From positions 1 to 7,759 of the forward strand of contig JAGODA010000154.1 of the NCBI GenBank assembly GCA_017998475.1: a stretch of 7,759 nt of DNA, in the 5' to 3' direction. The DNA is from Spirochaetota bacterium. GTDB lineage: Bacteria; Spirochaetota; UBA4802; UBA5368. The notes below the pieces were generated by a model. That model was not told where the DNA came from, did no database searches, and saw nothing but the letters and a program-made list of their open reading frames with translations. The position numbers and the translations under genes were made by a program. This document shows positions 6,896 through 7,759 of this stretch, in pieces. Within the stretch, counting starts at the first letter, position 1; every line of letters starts with the position of its first letter.

Positions 6896-7759
6896 GTGTT
6901 CAGAAAATCGAAACGAATGCATTTCATCGGGATCGGCGGCATCGGAATGAGCGGTATCGCCGAAATCCTCATAAACCTGGGCTACGAGGTGTCGGGTTCC
7001 GACCTGCGCGAATCGGAGCAGACCCGGCGGCTGGCAATGCTCGGCGCCAGGATATTCATAGGGCATTATCCCTCGAACATAGAGGACTACAACGTCGTCG
7101 TGAGCTCGAGCGCCATAAGCCCGTCGAACCCCGAGATCATCGAGGCGCGCAAGCGGCGCATCCCGATCATTCATCGCGCGGAGATGCTGGCCGAGCTCGT
7201 GCGCCTGAAGCACGGGATCGGTGTCGCCGGCACGCACGGCAAAACGACGACCTCGTCGCTTCTGGCATGCCTGCTCTATCACGGCGGGATCAACCCCACG
7301 GCGATCGTCGGGGGCAAGGTGCTCAATTTCGGCTCCAACGCCAAGATCGGGCAGGGCGATTACATCGTCTTCGAGGCCGACGAATCTGACGGCTCGTTCC
7401 TCAAGCTCCTCCCCTCGATCGCGGTGGTGACGAACATCGACGCCGACCACCTCGACCACTATCGTTATTTCGAGGGACTCAAGGACGCCTTTCTCCAGTA
7501 CATCAACGCGGTGCCGTTTTACGGTTACTCGGTGCTTTGCGTTGACGACCTCACGGTCGCCGAGCTCCTTCCGCGCGTCGAGCGGCCCTATGTCACCTAC
7601 GGCTTTTCAGAGAGCGCCGACTTCCGCGCCGTGAACGTGCGGGTGGAGGACGGCATGACCAGGTATGAATGCCTGTACAGGGACAAACCGCTTGGCGAGA
7701 TCGCGCTGGGCATCCTTGGCCGCCACAACGCGCTGAACTCTCTTTCGGCCGTGGCGGTG
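6896..7759 (+). CDS. murC: MurC, UDP-MurNAc:L-alanine ligase, N-terminal part (3' end outside window)
   Basis: Cytoplasmic ligase that adds L-alanine to UDP-MurNAc, the first peptide step. The frame is open to the window edge, giving 288 codons against roughly 450-490 for the family. The N-terminal UDP-binding domain has HFIGIGGIGMSGIAEIL (9-25), SGSDL and VVVSSSAI. The central ATPase domain has P-loop GTHGKTTTSSL (112-122), the EADESDGSF motif (160-168) and TNIDADHLDHY (179-189). The window closes just after GRHNALNSL, which marks the end of the central domain, so the C-terminal domain is not seen. GTG 6896 is chosen because the family usually has a few basic residues before HFIGIGG (here FRKSKRM), it follows the murG stop by 1 bp, and CAGG lies 6 nt upstream. 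The in-frame ATG 6917 would begin directly at the nucleotide-binding strand and is less likely. Confidence 0.96.
   Translation, partial: MFRKSKRMHFIGIGGIGMSGIAEILINLGYEVSGSDLRESEQTRRLAMLGARIFIGHYPSNIEDYNVVVSSSAISPSNPEIIEARKRRIPIIHRAEMLAELVRLKHGIGVAGTHGKTTTSSLLACLLYHGGINPTAIVGGKVLNFGSNAKIGQGDYIVFEADESDGSFLKLLPSIAVVTNIDADHLDHYRYFEGLKDAFLQYINAVPFYGYSVLCVDDLTVAELLPRVERPYVTYGFSESADFRAVNVRVEDGMTRYECLYRDKPLGEIALGILGRHNALNSLSAVAV

Larger units (their letters stand above)
1..7759 (+). other. dcw cluster segment, probably one transcription unit
   Basis: Seven peptidoglycan and division genes run in one direction with junctions of -4, +5, +4, -10, -4 and +1 bp. I see no room for an intergenic promoter and no hairpin-plus-T-run terminator between genes. 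This order (murE-murF-mraY-murD-ftsW-murG-murC) is the conserved core of the dcw cluster known from many bacteria. Co-transcription is inferred from spacing; any promoter would lie upstream of the window or inside a coding region. Confidence 0.9.

Noticed and set aside
5776..6972. 398-codon open frame on the - strand, antisense to nearly all of murG
   Set aside because: It mirrors the murG codon pattern in a GC-rich gene, has an arginine/histidine-rich composition with no recognisable domain, and crosses the murG-murC junction. The + strand gene is unambiguous.
1..7759. A hidden novel system, mobile element, CRISPR array, RNA gene or terminator
   Set aside because: All but about ten bases are accounted for by seven conserved genes. 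I saw no direct-repeat arrays, transposase-like frames, tRNA-like folds or hairpins followed by T-runs at the junctions.

Overview
The window is a compact, single-strand stretch of a bacterial dcw (division and cell wall) cluster. It holds seven genes in the order murE (3' part), murF, mraY, murD, ftsW, murG, murC (5' part), all on the + strand. Both ends of the window fall inside genes. Almost every base is coding: the only intergenic bases are 5 bp between murF and mraY, 4 bp between mraY and murD and 1 bp between murG and murC, while the other three junctions overlap by 4, 10 and 4 bp. There is no RNA gene, mobile element, CRISPR array, long repeat, terminator or non-coding stretch that I can support.

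Together the genes cover most of the cytoplasmic and inner-membrane part of peptidoglycan precursor synthesis. By pathway order, MurC, MurD, MurE and MurF add L-Ala, D-Glu, the diamino acid and D-Ala-D-Ala to UDP-MurNAc. MraY moves the product to undecaprenyl phosphate (lipid I), MurG adds GlcNAc (lipid II), and FtsW polymerises lipid II at the division site. MurA/MurB, Ddl, FtsI and FtsQ/A/Z are not in the window. In typical dcw clusters some of these flank this block.

The organism is a bacterium with high GC (about 60-65% by eye) and strong G/C bias at third codon positions. MurE carries the DNPR motif expected of enzymes that add meso-diaminopimelate, and the gene order is the one familiar from Gram-negative bacteria. 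The MraY N-terminus and the overall protein style made me think of a deep, high-GC Spirochaetota lineage or a deltaproteobacterium-like group. That is an impression from memory and weakly supported.

I looked for an undescribed system and did not find one. The window is an ordinary, intact housekeeping operon. The points worth a second look are small: the DNPR motif, an extra residue in the MurD N-terminal glycine loop, an unusual MurG donor-site motif, a GTG start for murC, and a mraY start without a visible Shine-Dalgarno that looks translationally coupled to murF.
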